Origin: Urechis unicinctus
Lineage: Eukaryota; Annelida; Polychaeta; Xenopneusta; Urechidae
Direction of reading: 5' to 3'
DNA length: 64,000 nt
Assembly (NCBI GenBank): GCA_034190875.2
Contig: CM067346.1
Span: 10,191,102 to 10,255,101, forward strand
Shown one piece after another: positions 26,301 to 40,249 of the stretch; position 1 is the first letter of the stretch; the number at the start of each line of letters is the position of its first letter. The position numbers and the translations under genes are program-made. Below the pieces are notes generated by a model. The model did not search any database. It worked only from the letters and a program-made list of their open reading frames with translations, and was not told the DNA's origin.

Positions 26301-29300
26301 ATACCATAGTTGAATTTCTTCAATGCATGGTATTTAGAAATACATGAATAATGCACATCCTATCTGTTTGCGACAGCCCCTTCAATCTCTGTAACAATTT
26401 TATGTTGATGACAAACCCGCCATTGGCCCATAAGCTTCCTTGGAAACCAGCCACTTCTTTATTTAGTCTAATCTTACAGTTGTATGACAGATGTATTCAT
26501 GAGCGAAGATCTATTTAAGCATGCTACATTAATCAATATTTACCCGAATTACAAGCAAAAATCAACATTTTTTATATTTACAAATCGATGAATACTTGCT
26601 ATCAGGATGGCATGTACTTGGTGGACACATCAATGTCAGAAGTGCTGCAACCGGTTCTACAAATCGGCTTGATTGTCGACACCCCGTGAGCATGGACCGT
26701 CTCTGAATGAACCCCATCCCTGACAAAGTCTCGGAACTCGACCAATATATAATGATTAAAAATGGAAAACACAGCACAAATCTCTAGACTTCAATCCTTG
26801 CAGGATATTTTCACCTAACCTTTCATATATGTATAAAACTAAACCATATCGAGCACCAAGCAACATGGTGACAATTGTTCGATTTACCTGAATACGACCA
26901 GTAACTCTTTTAATAGCAAATCTGTACTTCTACGCTACTTTCAAAAATGCCCCCGACACCCCTCAAACCCTAGTGACTGTATGATGGATGATGGGGTTAA
27001 GATCAATTATCGTGTTCAAGGTCCTCTCTCGGTGTATTCGGAAAATATGTGGAACCGGGTATTTGTCCACACTTTTGTATATTTAACATCGATCTGCTGG
27101 AAAATTATCGGATTAGTTAAGCATCTGCGTTATCTAACTAGCCTTAAAGACGCCATTTTGGTAGTAATCTACGCTTAATACGAGTGGTATGATCGCTCGT
27201 AAAGTGTAACGTTTCGTGACATAAAAATTATTTGATTCTCAAACAGTACGGGCAAAATGCAATTTACGATCAAGAAATATGAGCAATTTTCGATGCGAAC
27301 ATTTAATGAAACTCCAATTTAAACAAAAACCTCTTACAGATTACAGGTACTAGTGGTTTGAGATCGTGCGTGTTGTAAGTAGTACGATCCCCAGGTCACT
27401 TTTAGTCCCATGGTGAAATATAGCGATGACTGTGGTGGCCGTATGGTAACCTCCTACCTGTCATCGCCCACTTAGTATAATATGGGATTTACGTGTCGGG
27501 TTGCAAAATCCCGCTAATCAGACGGACGTTCATCTTAATACAGTTGGGTCACCTGGTTATTACATGGCCAATATACGATTGCCTAAAACATGCAGTTGAT
27601 CACAACATCCATACCTTACTTAACTAAGCATTCTGTAATGCAACAACCGGCGATGGTTGTCACAATGGCGGACCACTTAGATTTCACTTCATGATAGTTG
27701 ATTCATTACCATGTTGTAGGTTTATTCAATCTATAAAAGCCGAGTAATCCAATGAAACTAGTGATCTTAGTGGCATCTACCTCACTCATTAAGAAATAAA
27801 TAATGATTGACCAATCAATTGAAAGTTCAGATATACAAATATATGAAACTCCACGTATTATTGATGCGGTGACCGAATGTCTTGTCTAATGGATATACCT
27901 GATGATAGATTATGTGCCGATAATTTTGACAGTAGCAATTTGTCACCACTAGCAATCATGCGCAGTATATATCAGACCATGGCTATTTTGCTGTAATGGG
28001 CTGTATGAGCTTCCAACTATATCCGCCCGCCTGTGAAGTATTTCACCGCGGTATCGAGTATGGATCAGTGCACCAAAGATGAAAAAACTATCGATGACGC
28101 AATTATACTCTATAAGATAATGGGTCAACATATAAACATAGATATATCACGTGACTATTGAACGCACATAACCGCTAATGATAAAGGAGGGATAAATGGT
28201 TTTGGACGCGTTAAACTCTTGGTAATACACAAAGCTATATTGAATCAGATTTGTTCGATGCAAACGATATAAGTAATGACAACACAGTCTTATATTCGTT
28301 GCCATTTGTTCAGCATCTGACACACATATGTAAAGCGACTGCCGGGGCTCTTCATTATCAAAATATTTTACAATCCAATACCGCAGGATTAATTTTGCCA
28401 GAGGCCTGGTCATTTGAGCGTATGCTAAGCAAGTTAATGTTCTAGTCTGTCCAGATAAATAGCAGTAAATGACCAATAAAATTTTCCATTTCGAACATCA
28501 AACACCATATAAAGGCATCCATGTTTACTTGCAGAGAAATTCTACGCTAAAATGGAGGTTGTCTGCATTCACACATATCGCAAAAACATTATGTTATATA
28601 GAACGGTAAATTTCGCTTATATGTATATTGCAAAGCAATGTATATGTCAGGAAGGAATGTAGCAAACTATTCTCGGCTTTAATCTAATATTACGTCTGCG
28701 AATATAAACCAATAATATTGTGTCGATGCGGTTTGCTTTTTTCTCATACATTTGTACAAACGTGAGCATGGATTACCGACCAAAGGTTGACTGTGATGCC
28801 GACTGCAATCATTATATTAATTTGGCATCGTTAGTTTAGACAAGGCACTGGCCATGAAAAATACATGAGCTAGCAGGTGGCATAGATCCCACATTTACTG
28901 TCTAGCAGTTGCAGTTCTCTGCTGCATGCTTGAAGGGTTGCATTGCCTCGAAGCTTGTTAAAAACCACATCGTAATGACAATTTCAGGGGAGTAACGTAC
29001 AGCTGGTGATTATAAATTAGCATTGGGGTGTACATTGTTTGGTCATGGTATGTATTACTGCCAATGCAACATGGCCATATTGGCGTTATCGGGCAACAAA
29101 ACTGCTACTGCAGATATATCATGATCATCCCACTTTCTGTTGTCTGTAAATATGTTGCTTGCATTGATATGCTGTGTAAAACCTCGAAGCCCAATTGTCA
29201 CAAGGCAATAGGCTAGACCCTAATGTTCCTACCACCACCGACGTCCTAATGTCATCATACCACCCTAATCACCATTCATTTATCAACGAAAATGTCATCG

Positions 29301-31820
29301 GCAAGGTTTCCGATGTAGTGACATTCGCAGGGGTGTCACCGTTTGAACTATTAAAAGATTGACAAAACCCATGCATGGATTAACACACTATCCATGGCAC
29401 ACTTGTTTGATGCTACGCTACATAACGTGCTACGCTAACATACCATCTCTGCAATAGGTAACGGAGCACCAGCGATTTGACTCGGCCTTGATCTATGACC
29501 GGGCGATAACAAGCAGCGCGCGTCCGATATAAACAAACACGAATGGTCAACATGAATCAGCGAGAATAAGACAAAGAAAACCGCTCGTCGATCAAAACAC
29601 CTATTTAGATAGTGAAATGTAATTGCACTGTTTTTCAGAAGTCAGACTAAACCTTAGCTACAAACTAACAGTGGCAAACACTTGGACTGTCATACTCAGT
29701 CATTTATTCAATCTTCTTCGGCAAGTACATTTTCCCAAACAGAGATCAGCACCCAAAGTGACAGTCATATGATAATGAAGAACCATTCAATAATTTACAG
29801 AAATAATCCATCCGGCATAGACACGTCTCTAATGGGAATGGCTCTAAAGAGCACCAAATCCACTTCTGTTGTAGAAAGTGTTAAGGCATACACTTGTTTC
29901 AGTCGATTTTCGATAACCAATTTGCTTTCACATGTCAATGCCGACATTTTTAGACACGCTTGAGGGCCATGAAACGTCCGATTAACTATTGTTTGGGATA
30001 AATGCCTCATTTTGGGTCTACAGATTTATTCCATTAAAACACAACAGAAAATATTTTTATAGCATTTAAGAGTTGATAAGTCGTATCTATATATCCTCGC
30101 GTACTGGCCCAAATTTGCCCAAAGTAACTTTTGTGGGGCAGAGGCGAATTCTAGCCTACGCAGAAGCCGATGCACAAGGAAATCGGGATGAACAATGACA
30201 ATTGCCTGTATTTAGTTTTCTATTTTGCAATGAACCAACTTATAAAACTAGTGTAATTTGCTAACTTAAATGTCACGGACTGACAACCCGGCCACTAATA
30301 AGTTGTTAATGTGGGCTTACCTAACATTACTAAGTGAAGTTATGTCCATCGTTTAGGTGCCAACTGTGTCGGTCGTCTACAATGTATTTGACCATAAAAG
30401 AACCTGTAGCGTTATCGTTCATTGGGTGATATCATCAATCAGCCGCTTCAAATCAAATCGCATCAGCCTTATATGTCATCTCATTCACAACTGAATAAAT
30501 GAACATTCTTGAGAGAATACAATTGTGGAGACTTGAAAGCTATACAGCACCGGCTGTGATGAGGTGTAGGGCGGTTGATCTAGCGATACAGATAAATTAC
30601 ACTGCAAAGTCAATTGACAATTGACAGGCTTGAGTAACTGACCCGAGGCTTGGCAAAACCGCTTTCAAGCTCACAAGTACTGCAGTTTGTGTGGTTGCTT
30701 TTCATACCGAACAATCGGCCAAAAATGATTTGTATATGTTGAACACCTTCTATGAATTTTACATGCATATAGAAGCATAAAAGGGACAACGATTAAGCCA
30801 TAGGTCATCAACAGTCTCGCCTCAACCATCTTAAGTCACATTTACGAGCTTGTCGTGCACAATATCCGTTCATAATCGGACATTCTACAATTTTTATAAA
30901 TCGCACAGACACCATTTTGACAACGGTTTACTAATTATACACACGCTTATGCAACATAACTACTTTGTTTGGCAGTTTAATCTTTGTCCGAACGAATGCG
31001 CATAAGGTAATATCTGTTATGTCTGACAGGTCAGTACAATATAATCATGACTCAACGTATTTCCTATTCACCTGCTCTGCTAGTTATTTTACCAGTCACT
31101 CACACAAAAAGGCAAATGCTAACGATCAAATGCCAGCTCATTATCTCCGAGCCATTTCGTCAATGACATATCGTTTAATAGATAATAACAACAGATGCGA
31201 CCATCTTACAGCGATGAAAGCATGCAGCATAGTAAAATGTTGTGTCTGTACTTCAGTCTACAATTTAATTTACTAGGTCAAAGTATATCGTACCGAAGTT
31301 CCCAAATATGAGTGTGATGGGAAAATAACGTAATGACAGATATTGCAGATTTAATTAACATCATGCAAACTGTGTCAGCAACCAATCGCATGCGTACGCA
31401 CTTGGCAAAGACAACCAACATGCACTCGTCCAATGGTATCGTTTTTGTTCTGATGCCATTGGTACATATTTGTACCTTAGTTGAAACAATCTGTTGTTAC
31501 AATAGCTATAATCGTTGCATTCATTTCTTACCAATTGAGTCCTCACAATGCTATGCTTAAACCAGAGTAGCCTGCGTTACAGTTAAACTAACTCGGTCTA
31601 TTCAAGTGGGAAGCACAATATCATAACAGTATCTACTGATCTTAGCTACAAGTGTCATATTTCCACATAATATAATCAGGCAGTCAACGCTAATCTAAAT
31701 CGTAACTGGAATAGATATGCGAGCAAGGTAAACATTGTTTTGTTCCACATCGCACTTATGATAGCATCCATTGTTGTAGGCAAAGGAAAATCGCATACTT
31801 CAAAGTGGTTTCAACTAATG
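23311..31820. other. Non-coding stretch, nothing recognised except a few anonymous frames
   Basis: No repeats or domains were recognised over 8.5 kb. The most protein-like frame is 26,046-26,264 on the minus strand (next entry). Others, including 28,147-28,476 (minus), 29,682-29,963 (plus) and 30,965-31,276 (plus), show no motif. Confidence 0.5.
26046..26264 (-). other. Protein-like open frame, unrecognised
   Basis: About 70 codons open after a TAA, with balanced composition: D-E-V-F-H-T-V-N-K-F-V, S-K-D-K-R-P-N-A-K-M-L-Y-K-F, G-L-M-G-L-C-D-S-G-Y-P-S-K. It lacks an ATG at its start (first codon TTG). A GGGAG just upstream could be a weak acceptor. It could be a gene or transposon exon fragment, or chance; I recognise no family. 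Confidence 0.2.
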
Positions 31821-32460
31821 TATAGTCATCCGCGCTCGCACTTAGTTACAATGGTACGACAGAGCTTGCACCAGGTTGACGCTCTCCAGTATCTAATCGG
31901 ATATTTCGCCCAATAATTATGAAACAGTAGGTTGATAGTCATGATGTAATCGAGGCTCGCTACGAATTTATAATGAAACCAAATCATGGCAACGCACAGA
32001 TTTATTTTATATCGCTATAAAAAACAGGTCAATTTGGCATCTCTTCCACATAAAACAGCAAGTTTGCCTGCTTTTCAAGTTTAAATGCCGACCGACTGCC
32101 TGAGCACTGTCATTATCCCAGTCGACATTAATTAGGAATTTCTGCTAATTCTTGCTGTGTATACGTATGTATAAACTTAGTTGATCCAGTAGGTTTCCTA
32201 TAACTGCGGGAATAGCTATTGGTGGGCATCAGACTGATAACTACACTTATTGGTCGTCAGTTTGACTGCGGAGCATCGATAAGCTACCCTTTCCTGCAAC
32301 TGGCACATTAACAGACATAGGTTCTACCAGTGATTAGCGAATGAAAAGCATTGGGGATTCCGTTGCTCGCAACACACAACAAAGGATAAATAGTATACCA
32401 TGTAAACCATTTATATGCAATTAATAACGCGCGGCCTACTTAAGCGGAAGGAGTCAACCA
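31821..32460 (+). repeat. Interspersed repeat family 2, copy 2 of 2
   Basis: Partner of 11,031-11,640, with frequent substitutions and short gaps. It ends at AGTCAACCA, where an AT-rich satellite takes over, whereas the other copy continues for ~40 bases into the CAAGCTGCTT tail. Confidence 0.9.
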
Positions 32461-32493
32461 AGTATACGTATATGTTTATATATGTTTATATAT

Positions 32494-32526
<33 letters not shown>

Positions 32527-32542
32527 TATATATATATATATA

Positions 32543-32587
<45 letters not shown>

Positions 32588-32709
32588 ATATATTAATATA
32601 TATATATATATTTATATATATATATATTTATGTATATATATATACATTTATATATATATATATATATATATAAATTGCCAATATATGGCACAAATGTATC
32701 AATATTTAC

Positions 32710-32764
<55 letters not shown>

Positions 32765-32834
32765 AATGAATATAAGCATATGAATATATATAAATATATA
32801 TTATATATATATATTTATTTATATATATTCATAT

Positions 32835-32875
<41 letters not shown>

Positions 32876-32943
32876 TATATATATTCATATATATATATTT
32901 TCATATATATATATATGCATATATATATATATTTATATATATG

Positions 32944-33030
<87 letters not shown>
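32461..33030. repeat. Long AT-rich compound microsatellite, about 570 bp
   Basis: Runs of (AT)n with TTTATATA, GATATA and TTCATATA variants, interrupted around 32,672-32,713 by about 40 bases of ordinary sequence. It abuts the end of repeat family 2. Confidence 0.96.
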
Positions 33031-33034
<4 letters not shown>

Positions 33035-33041
33035 GTGTGTG

Positions 33042-33167
33042 TACAGTCGAAGTTACTGATAACACACAACACTTAGGCTGAAATGTGGACCTACATTATA
33101 TTGTGCTTTTGGCATGGGTAGATCCATCCCCTACGAATTCATCCTTGTTATCCTTGAGCCAACTGTA
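33042..33167. mobile_element. Possible 126 bp pogo/Tigger-like MITE
   Basis: The left end is TA-CAGTCGAAGTTACTGATAACA. The right end, reverse-complemented, is TA-CAGTTGGCTCAAGGATAACA. Both begin TA-CAGT and reach GATAACA after 9-10 variable bases. Pogo/Tigger elements insert at TA and have inverted repeats of the type CAGT-x-GAACCTCGGATAAC. The interior (~85 bp) has no coding capacity. One arm adjoins the AT/GT satellite, so a chance match there is possible. Confidence 0.4.
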
Positions 33168-33477
33168 ATTTACCATCTGTTGCACCTTGATCTGCGCGCT
33201 CGATGGTAATCTCACTAGATTCCGTATACATCAACTAGTTTAAAATGGATGATGTGACATGTTCGCATGTGCTTAATTGAGTTTGTATCGTTTTGACATG
33301 GTATGGTGACCTAAATGTCATTATATTATGTTAATGGTTTTAACATCCCCTAAAATCCTCAATATGGGTTAACATGATTTGACCCTACAGATGTTGGTCT
33401 GCTTAAAATCGCGCACGTTACTTTGGCCTACACACTGGACTTATTCCATATTGATACCGGCAAGGTGCAATACAGGA
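33168..33477. other. Non-coding spacer before the duplicated block
   Basis: Ordinary AT-rich sequence with no match to the region before 53,907. It marks where homology between the two duplicate blocks stops. Confidence 0.6.
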
Positions 33478-33544
33478 TCCACTACGCATGCTACCAGTAT
33501 GACCTAAAGGAGAACATTTTTACACAAACATTGTGAAGGTCAAA

Positions 33545-33913
33545 AGTCTCATGTTTATATAATGTGACTAAGAAGTAATGATGATTGATGAGGCTAAAAA
33601 GATAGTACATGTTGAAGCATTAATTGGTGCAAAGGGTTGAGACTAAAATGATTGAGGTTGGTAGCCAATGACGATAAATGACTCATGCGATAACTACATA
33701 GCTGTTAGTGTTGGCAATAAATCATAATATTACCAGTTTAGAAAACAATTTGTTTGATGTCGATGAGCCGCAGGGTATGTTTGTATAAGATGTAATTTCG
33801 ATGTATGAGGGCGTTGCATATGTGCAGTCGAATCCAACCACGAACAAACCAAAGCCAGGAGTGGATATGATGTCCGACAAACGTTAACGACCTAATATGC
33901 ATAGATATTACAC
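33545..33913 (+). repeat. 369 bp tandem duplication, unit 1
   Basis: Identical to the next unit except for two substitutions (GATTGAGG against GATTAAGG; GCTGTTAGTG against GCTGTGAGTG). The distal block has a single diverged unit at about 53,989-54,294. Confidence 0.97.
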
Positions 33914-34282
33914 AGTCTCATGTTTATATAATGTGACTAAGAAGTAATGATGATTGATGAGGCTAAAAAGATAGTACATGTTGAAGCATTAATTGGTGCA
34001 AAGGGTTGAGACTAAAATGATTAAGGTTGGTAGCCAATGACGATAAATGACTCATGCGATAACTACATAGCTGTGAGTGTTGGCAATAAATCATAATATT
34101 ACCAGTTTAGAAAACAATTTGTTTGATGTCGATGAGCCGCAGGGTATGTTTGTATAAGATGTAATTTCGATGTATGAGGGCGTTGCATATGTGCAGTCGA
34201 ATCCAACCACGAACAAACCAAAGCCAGGAGTGGATATGATGTCCGACAAACGTTAACGACCTAATATGCATAGATATTACAC
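33914..34282 (+). repeat. 369 bp tandem duplication, unit 2
   Basis: Starts again at AGTCTCATG, exactly 369 bases after unit 1. Compared with the distal block, each unit carries one derived base, so each has changed once since duplication. Confidence 0.97.
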
Positions 34283-34715
34283 CGTCAATATAATATGCCT
34301 TTGTACGTTTTAACATTTCCGCTAACGATCAAGTAAAAATTAACAAAACCGATGCCTTCAAACACATTTAACTGATTCACCCGAATGCAGGAAAAATAGG
34401 ACCAGAATATATGTAAATAACGACAACTTAACATCCAGTGTATCTGTTACATACGGATGAGTTTGATTATTCCGAACAAACAACCAACTTTGCATACTCC
34501 AATCAAGCCCTCTGAAAAACCTTTCATATTCATCTTGTTGTTGGCAGAAAATTTGTTTCGACGAGAATGTTTTATTTCCATGGTTGAATTCGACATCGCA
34601 TTTATATTGGTCAGTTGCAACAAAGAGATTCACTTACAAAAGTGGGAAGATGTGGAAAGTAGCAGACGTTTGACACCCTTTTCTGTCATATATGTAAATC
34701 TCGATGGATGTAGGC

Positions 34716-36404
34716 AGCGTAAAAGCATCAATCTGAATTGACATTTCTGCATCCTAATGCAATAACATCTAAGATCTAGAATGGAATTGTGCCTGTATGG
34801 GGCACATAGCAATAACCAGCACACAGCTTCAAGGCTGAGGGATCGTTTGACGTTGATTGAATCTTACATGTAGTAGTGCCCATGATAAAGGAGGTAACTC
34901 CATTATAGGGAGTATAAAACTATCTTCGCCTCACCAGGTCCAACATGTCTCCCAGTGTTCCATGACACCTCAACACAGTGCCGAACGTCTCTGGGCAGTT
35001 CCGTGTCACCAATTCAACATGTAATAAGTATTTTATCACATTGTGTAGCGAACAACGACCCACCCTCATCGAGAGCATCTGCATTCTCTTTAATGGAGAT
35101 ATTGTGACCAATATTCGATTTTTAATAGGAAACACTCTTACAATATATAAATGTGTAACTTACGTAGCATCTCTTAATAACGATCTCGTTAACTTCATTT
35201 TAAAACAACAGTAAGACCACATTGTATACAGCGGTACATAGATTAATGTGCACATCACAATGCCGTAACTGTCCCAACTTATGTTATATTTATACGTGCA
35301 AGCATTGCCTAGAATTGTGAGCATTGTCAATTAATGTGCCATGCTGTAGACCGTGTTTGCAACAATAAATGTACCCTATGGAGCTTATTAATGAAACTTG
35401 GCAAACTATTATATTTAAGGATGAAGAATATAATTAAAAATTCTATTTTAGAAATAAAATTGCGCAACCAAAACATTTTCAATAAGAATGTTCTTAGATA
35501 TTTATGATCCTTTGTGCAATCATCATTGGACCTTCACCAATCACTTGCTAACAGGAGGTCAACGATGTTTGCGTTCTTCTGTCGAATCAAAACATTGAAC
35601 CTCACAAATAAAGAGGTTCATGTGTGCTAACATATGTATATGTAGCTACGAAGTTTAGATGTACTTGTGTCCGCAGGGAGTGTATTATACTCACACAATT
35701 CAAATGTCAAAGGGAGTCAACTCGTAGCCATGGCTTCCGATCTATATACGTATTGATAAACGCATCATGTTCAACAGTGCTTATTTGTACAATAGCATTT
35801 CGACCAAATATTCATCTCAGGTGGTTATGCACATTATATTACCCACTTTCACGAGAGGTCTTTAACGTCTGTTTATAGCCAATCAAGAGCCTAGTGATGT
35901 TGTCATCACATCCCGTTTTCCAACGACGTTAATGTCATGCACAATGTGAAGAGACTATTACATAATATAACATAATATAACATTTTATGACGAATGTTTG
36001 TAACCACTTTAACATTGAAGTTAATAACATACAATCATTTGGCATCATGTATCATCATTAAGGATAATCTTGAAACGTACATGCTCAGCCCATTTCAGCA
36101 TCACAGGGATTTGCATATATTTTCTCTATCCCGACCTCACCCGTAGTAAAATTGGATCAGACTTTTAGCTGACGACCTGTTTTCTCCAGTCAATGTTATA
36201 TGAGGCATTTCACACAAATAAAAACAATGCATTCTATTCCAAGTATCTGTCGTGTTGTTGATTCATATTAAACAACAGATACCAGCTCATTTAAGTTTTC
36301 GAATACTCGGCCCAGCCCAATATATCGTATTAGATATCTCGTTTCCTTGATTTGAAGACGTCAGTGCATAATAACTAAGTTGATGCCAAACACATGAAAC
36401 TCAC
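34716..36404. other. Segment of the proximal block not matched in the distal block
   Basis: Homology to the distal copy stops at GATGGATGTAG (34,715/54,712) and resumes at TCTTTCACTTT (about 36,405/55,482). The 1.7 kb between has no recognised gene. It includes a short tandem (CATAATATAA twice near 35,960). Confidence 0.7.
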
Positions 36405-36490
36405 CAATTCTTTCACTTTTTACGCAGTTGATTCAGCGTTCGCTACACGTGACAGAGGAGGCGATGTTGGTTATACGAGTTGTGAGATGG

Positions 36491-36822
<332 letters not shown>

Positions 36823-36830
36823 CCAGTTAT

Positions 36831-37123
36831 GTGAAACATCTGCATTGACATCCATCGACCATGATTCTTTAACTGACGTCCATTAACGGCTTATCTGCTC
36901 CTGCTCCAATGGCTTTCCAGGTCATGACAACGGGTCACATACGTTACACGCTGTATTATCTACTCAATGAGCCAATACATGCGCTTATGGAATCATACTT
37001 GATCCATTTGCGCAAATGGACTTGATGTAAAAACAAGCATTATCATGCATTATATTTTTTTCATTGTATCACGTTTGGTCGTTAAGGATAAACTGAATCA
37101 AAGACATTATAATCCAACAAATC
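36831..37123 (+). repeat. Interspersed repeat family 1, copy 2 of 3
   Basis: Lies within the proximal duplicate. Closest to the copy at 55,711-56,005 and more distant from that at 9,063-9,352. Its left edge abuts the microsatellite. Confidence 0.9.
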
Positions 37124-38249
37124 TTACATGTACCTGGCTTTGATGTTATATTACAGGCGATATAGTACCGATTCCCGCGCATGGGGAGGAGCTAGATACT
37201 GAACTGAAGATTATATAGCGTTGGAACAGGTCTATATTGCATTGACCTGGTTATTGGTTGAGTGAACAAAATCAAAACACTGAAATGTTACTTGAATTGG
37301 ACGGTAATCTTTGAAACTACTATTACGCACGTAATCACATGTGAGGGTCAGCATGTATACCTGGTCCATAATCCACATCAGAGGTTGGATATTCGTTGGC
37401 AAGTGTATTGGTAATCTTAACACGAAGTTCAATATCTGCCATCCTTATTGGCTCGTGCTAAGCACACAAGCCAATGCAGTTTATTGTTTGAATAGTAGTA
37501 TTCATAATTAGTTACATTTGTACATGGCATACACAGGCAGTTATGGCTGAATTGGCCTACCACTATATAAAGACTAAGGTTTGCCATTTAAAACTTTGCT
37601 TCGGCATTATGTTACTCCAATAGCTATCGTCCACCAATACACACGGTCATTCAGTTCCCAGCCAGCCAAACACAAAATGATCTACAAACGTAACGGTTTT
37701 GATTTCGAAATATTCACACATCCCTTCAATGGTGTTTTTGACGATACGTGCCATTGGTAGCAGTGTTACCCAGTGCGGACGCTATCCGATGACTATGGAA
37801 TTACGTTGCTGGTGTTTCAAATTGATTAATCTGACATATATCATGCATGCAAGTCATATATGTTATAACATATGTACGTACGCATTAATTGGGAGACATT
37901 TAGTATTATTAGTTACGTGATGCTCAATAATGTCGATTTTTCAGTTCATAATATTTGCGTCGGGTGCCGGTAAAAGGAAATGAGTGAGCAAGATGACATC
38001 TATTAAATGTTTGGATAAGAGGGTATGTGCGTGATTAGGATTGCATGTGTGTGGTATCCTCATGGCTGAATCATCTTCATGCATCAACTTTAACGATTAT
38101 GCATCATATTATGCATAATCATCCGCAGGGGTAAAACGTATACCTTCCATAAGGTGTCATGAACAGTGCTCTCAATTTTGCATTATACTCACACAATAAG
38201 AGGATTTGATTCATGTGAGCTGCGCATGCTAAGAATCTTTGGCGCAGCT

Positions 38250-38292
38250 GCAGCCGGCGCAAGCTGCTTAGAGGTGACTTTCGGTACTAAGA
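38250..38292 (+). repeat. Shared tail motif, proximal block
   Basis: GCGCAGCTGCAGCCGGCG followed by CAAGCTGCTTAGAGGTGACT and TTCGGT; compare 11,641-11,685 and 57,254-57,296. A long microsatellite starts about 100 bases downstream. Confidence 0.7.
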
Positions 38293-38385
38293 CGCCGTGA
38301 CATAAGACCAACTTTATACCTATATATACAAATATGCATATCGATAACACACATATACATTGACCCACAAACACATACACACACA

Positions 38386-38390
<5 letters not shown>

Positions 38391-38467
<77 letters not shown>

Positions 38468-38482
38468 TATATATATGTAGAC

Positions 38483-38516
<34 letters not shown>

Positions 38517-38536
38517 TTATGTGTGTGTGTGTGTGC

Positions 38537-38569
<33 letters not shown>

Positions 38570-38644
38570 TGTGTGTGTGTTGTGTGTTTGTGTGTGTGTG
38601 TGTGTATGTCGGTGTGTGTGTGTGGGGGGGGATGGGGGGGGGGG
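38391..38644. repeat. Compound (AT)n-(GT)n microsatellite ending in long G runs
   Basis: (AT)n to about 38,517, then GT-rich to 38,623, then 8 G (38,624-38,631), AT, and 11 G (38,634-38,644). The distal counterpart at 57,366-57,610 is nearly all TG and has no G runs. Confidence 0.96.
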
Positions 38645-39464
38645 ATTGGAGTGCGGAAGGATGGACCATATGTGTGCTGAAATGTATTTTTAAAACCCAC
38701 GTTAATTATATCGCTTTTACATAAGTGATAGTAATCTAACAAAGGTGGGTCCTCATGTCGCCTCTTGTGGCCAAAAATTAATCACAGTGCACATCGCGTC
38801 AAATACAGAAATGTCCATCTCTAGAATAGACCGGTTTAATGACTGCTTCTGGGTTGTCAATGAACCACCTGGGCTATACCCATAGAACAGATTGGTATCA
38901 AATTGATATCAAGAAGCGGGCGCATACCTTCCATCACTTGATCAGAAGCCATGATTATCTCACTGATGTTTCTTCTTATTTGACGAATCAAATTATAAAT
39001 AAGCTCGGCAAGAAGGGATTACAGAAACACGACAGGAGTAATACTCGAATAATATCGAAAGCATGAAACGTTTTCTCCAAAGTCTAAAATAATATAAAAA
39101 TACCAATAGAACGATATGAAATGGATGTAATCAATCATTGAAAGCATCGCTGCTCACAGGAATAACATGTTAACTGAATCCCCACAACCGACCTTTCATT
39201 ATCCTGAACTTTTACTTTAAGGTACTAATTGAATATTCACTAATACCATACTGATGCGGAACTGTTTGTTAATTTGTCGGGACCAATGATGCACAGAACA
39301 CAAGTCCATAATCGCCTCCCAAATTGTATTAACTCCCAAATATGGTTATTAATACTGGGTCGATTGTGAAAATGTTTCCATGAATTTGTAAGTAACTGTT
39401 GTAGTAACATTTCGTTGGCGCATATCATCACGAATTATGCGTAGTTTTCTCATGAATCGTAGGT

Positions 39465-40249
39465 AAAAATTCGGAAAACAGCTGAAATGGGTAAGAAATT
39501 TTCGATCGCTTATAAAATCGACAATATGCATTTGATTGTCATTAAATGCTGTAATCCTGTCAACCGAATTATAATTTTTTGCGGATGTCACTCATCTTGT
39601 GACGATTCTGCCATCTTCCAATTGTAACTGAGAACGAATGGCATTAAACAGCACATCATAACCTGACAAAGCTGTCCAAACTAGCTATATTTGACGTAAA
39701 CGCAGTGAAAACAAGTTAACAAGCTTAGCAACATTGAATCATATCATTGTCAACTGTTCATCATTATGCGCAAGCTTCAAGTCAATTTATCATCAGTAGC
39801 GGACCACAGCATACCATAAAAGCACACACAAATATTGTCGACGATGCCCGCCCAACCTATTATGGATAGTTGCTTGCATTCCCTGCCTTACCTGCTTTCG
39901 TTGGTTAGATAAGAGCGCATGCTATAGCAGTTTATATTAGAAAAAGTACCCCAACCACCGCACCCCCCACCCCCAAAACGCACACACACGTTACATCTAT
40001 CGTATGTCGGCGTCTGGTGGATTTCTAATTCCATCAAATATGTTTGTGAGGGCACAAACATCGCTTAGCCGTTGCGTATGCAATCATCAACATTATTCTA
40101 TCAAGGCAAAGCTTGCACGATAAGCCCTGCATTACCGCTTCATCGTCAGTTGCTCGTGCTGTAGGGAAAACAATATCTATGGCGCTAACCGCCCCGAGAC
40201 AGTTAAGACATACAAGCTATTACGACCGGCATCAGATGTTGCCCTCGCA
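39465..40249. other. 785 bp present only in the proximal block
   Basis: The distal copy joins directly across this interval (around 58,961-58,966). It includes a C-rich strip at about 39,951-39,977 (several C runs broken by A) and no recognisable gene. The first ~100 bases match 58,520-58,575, which lies elsewhere in the distal order. Confidence 0.75.
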
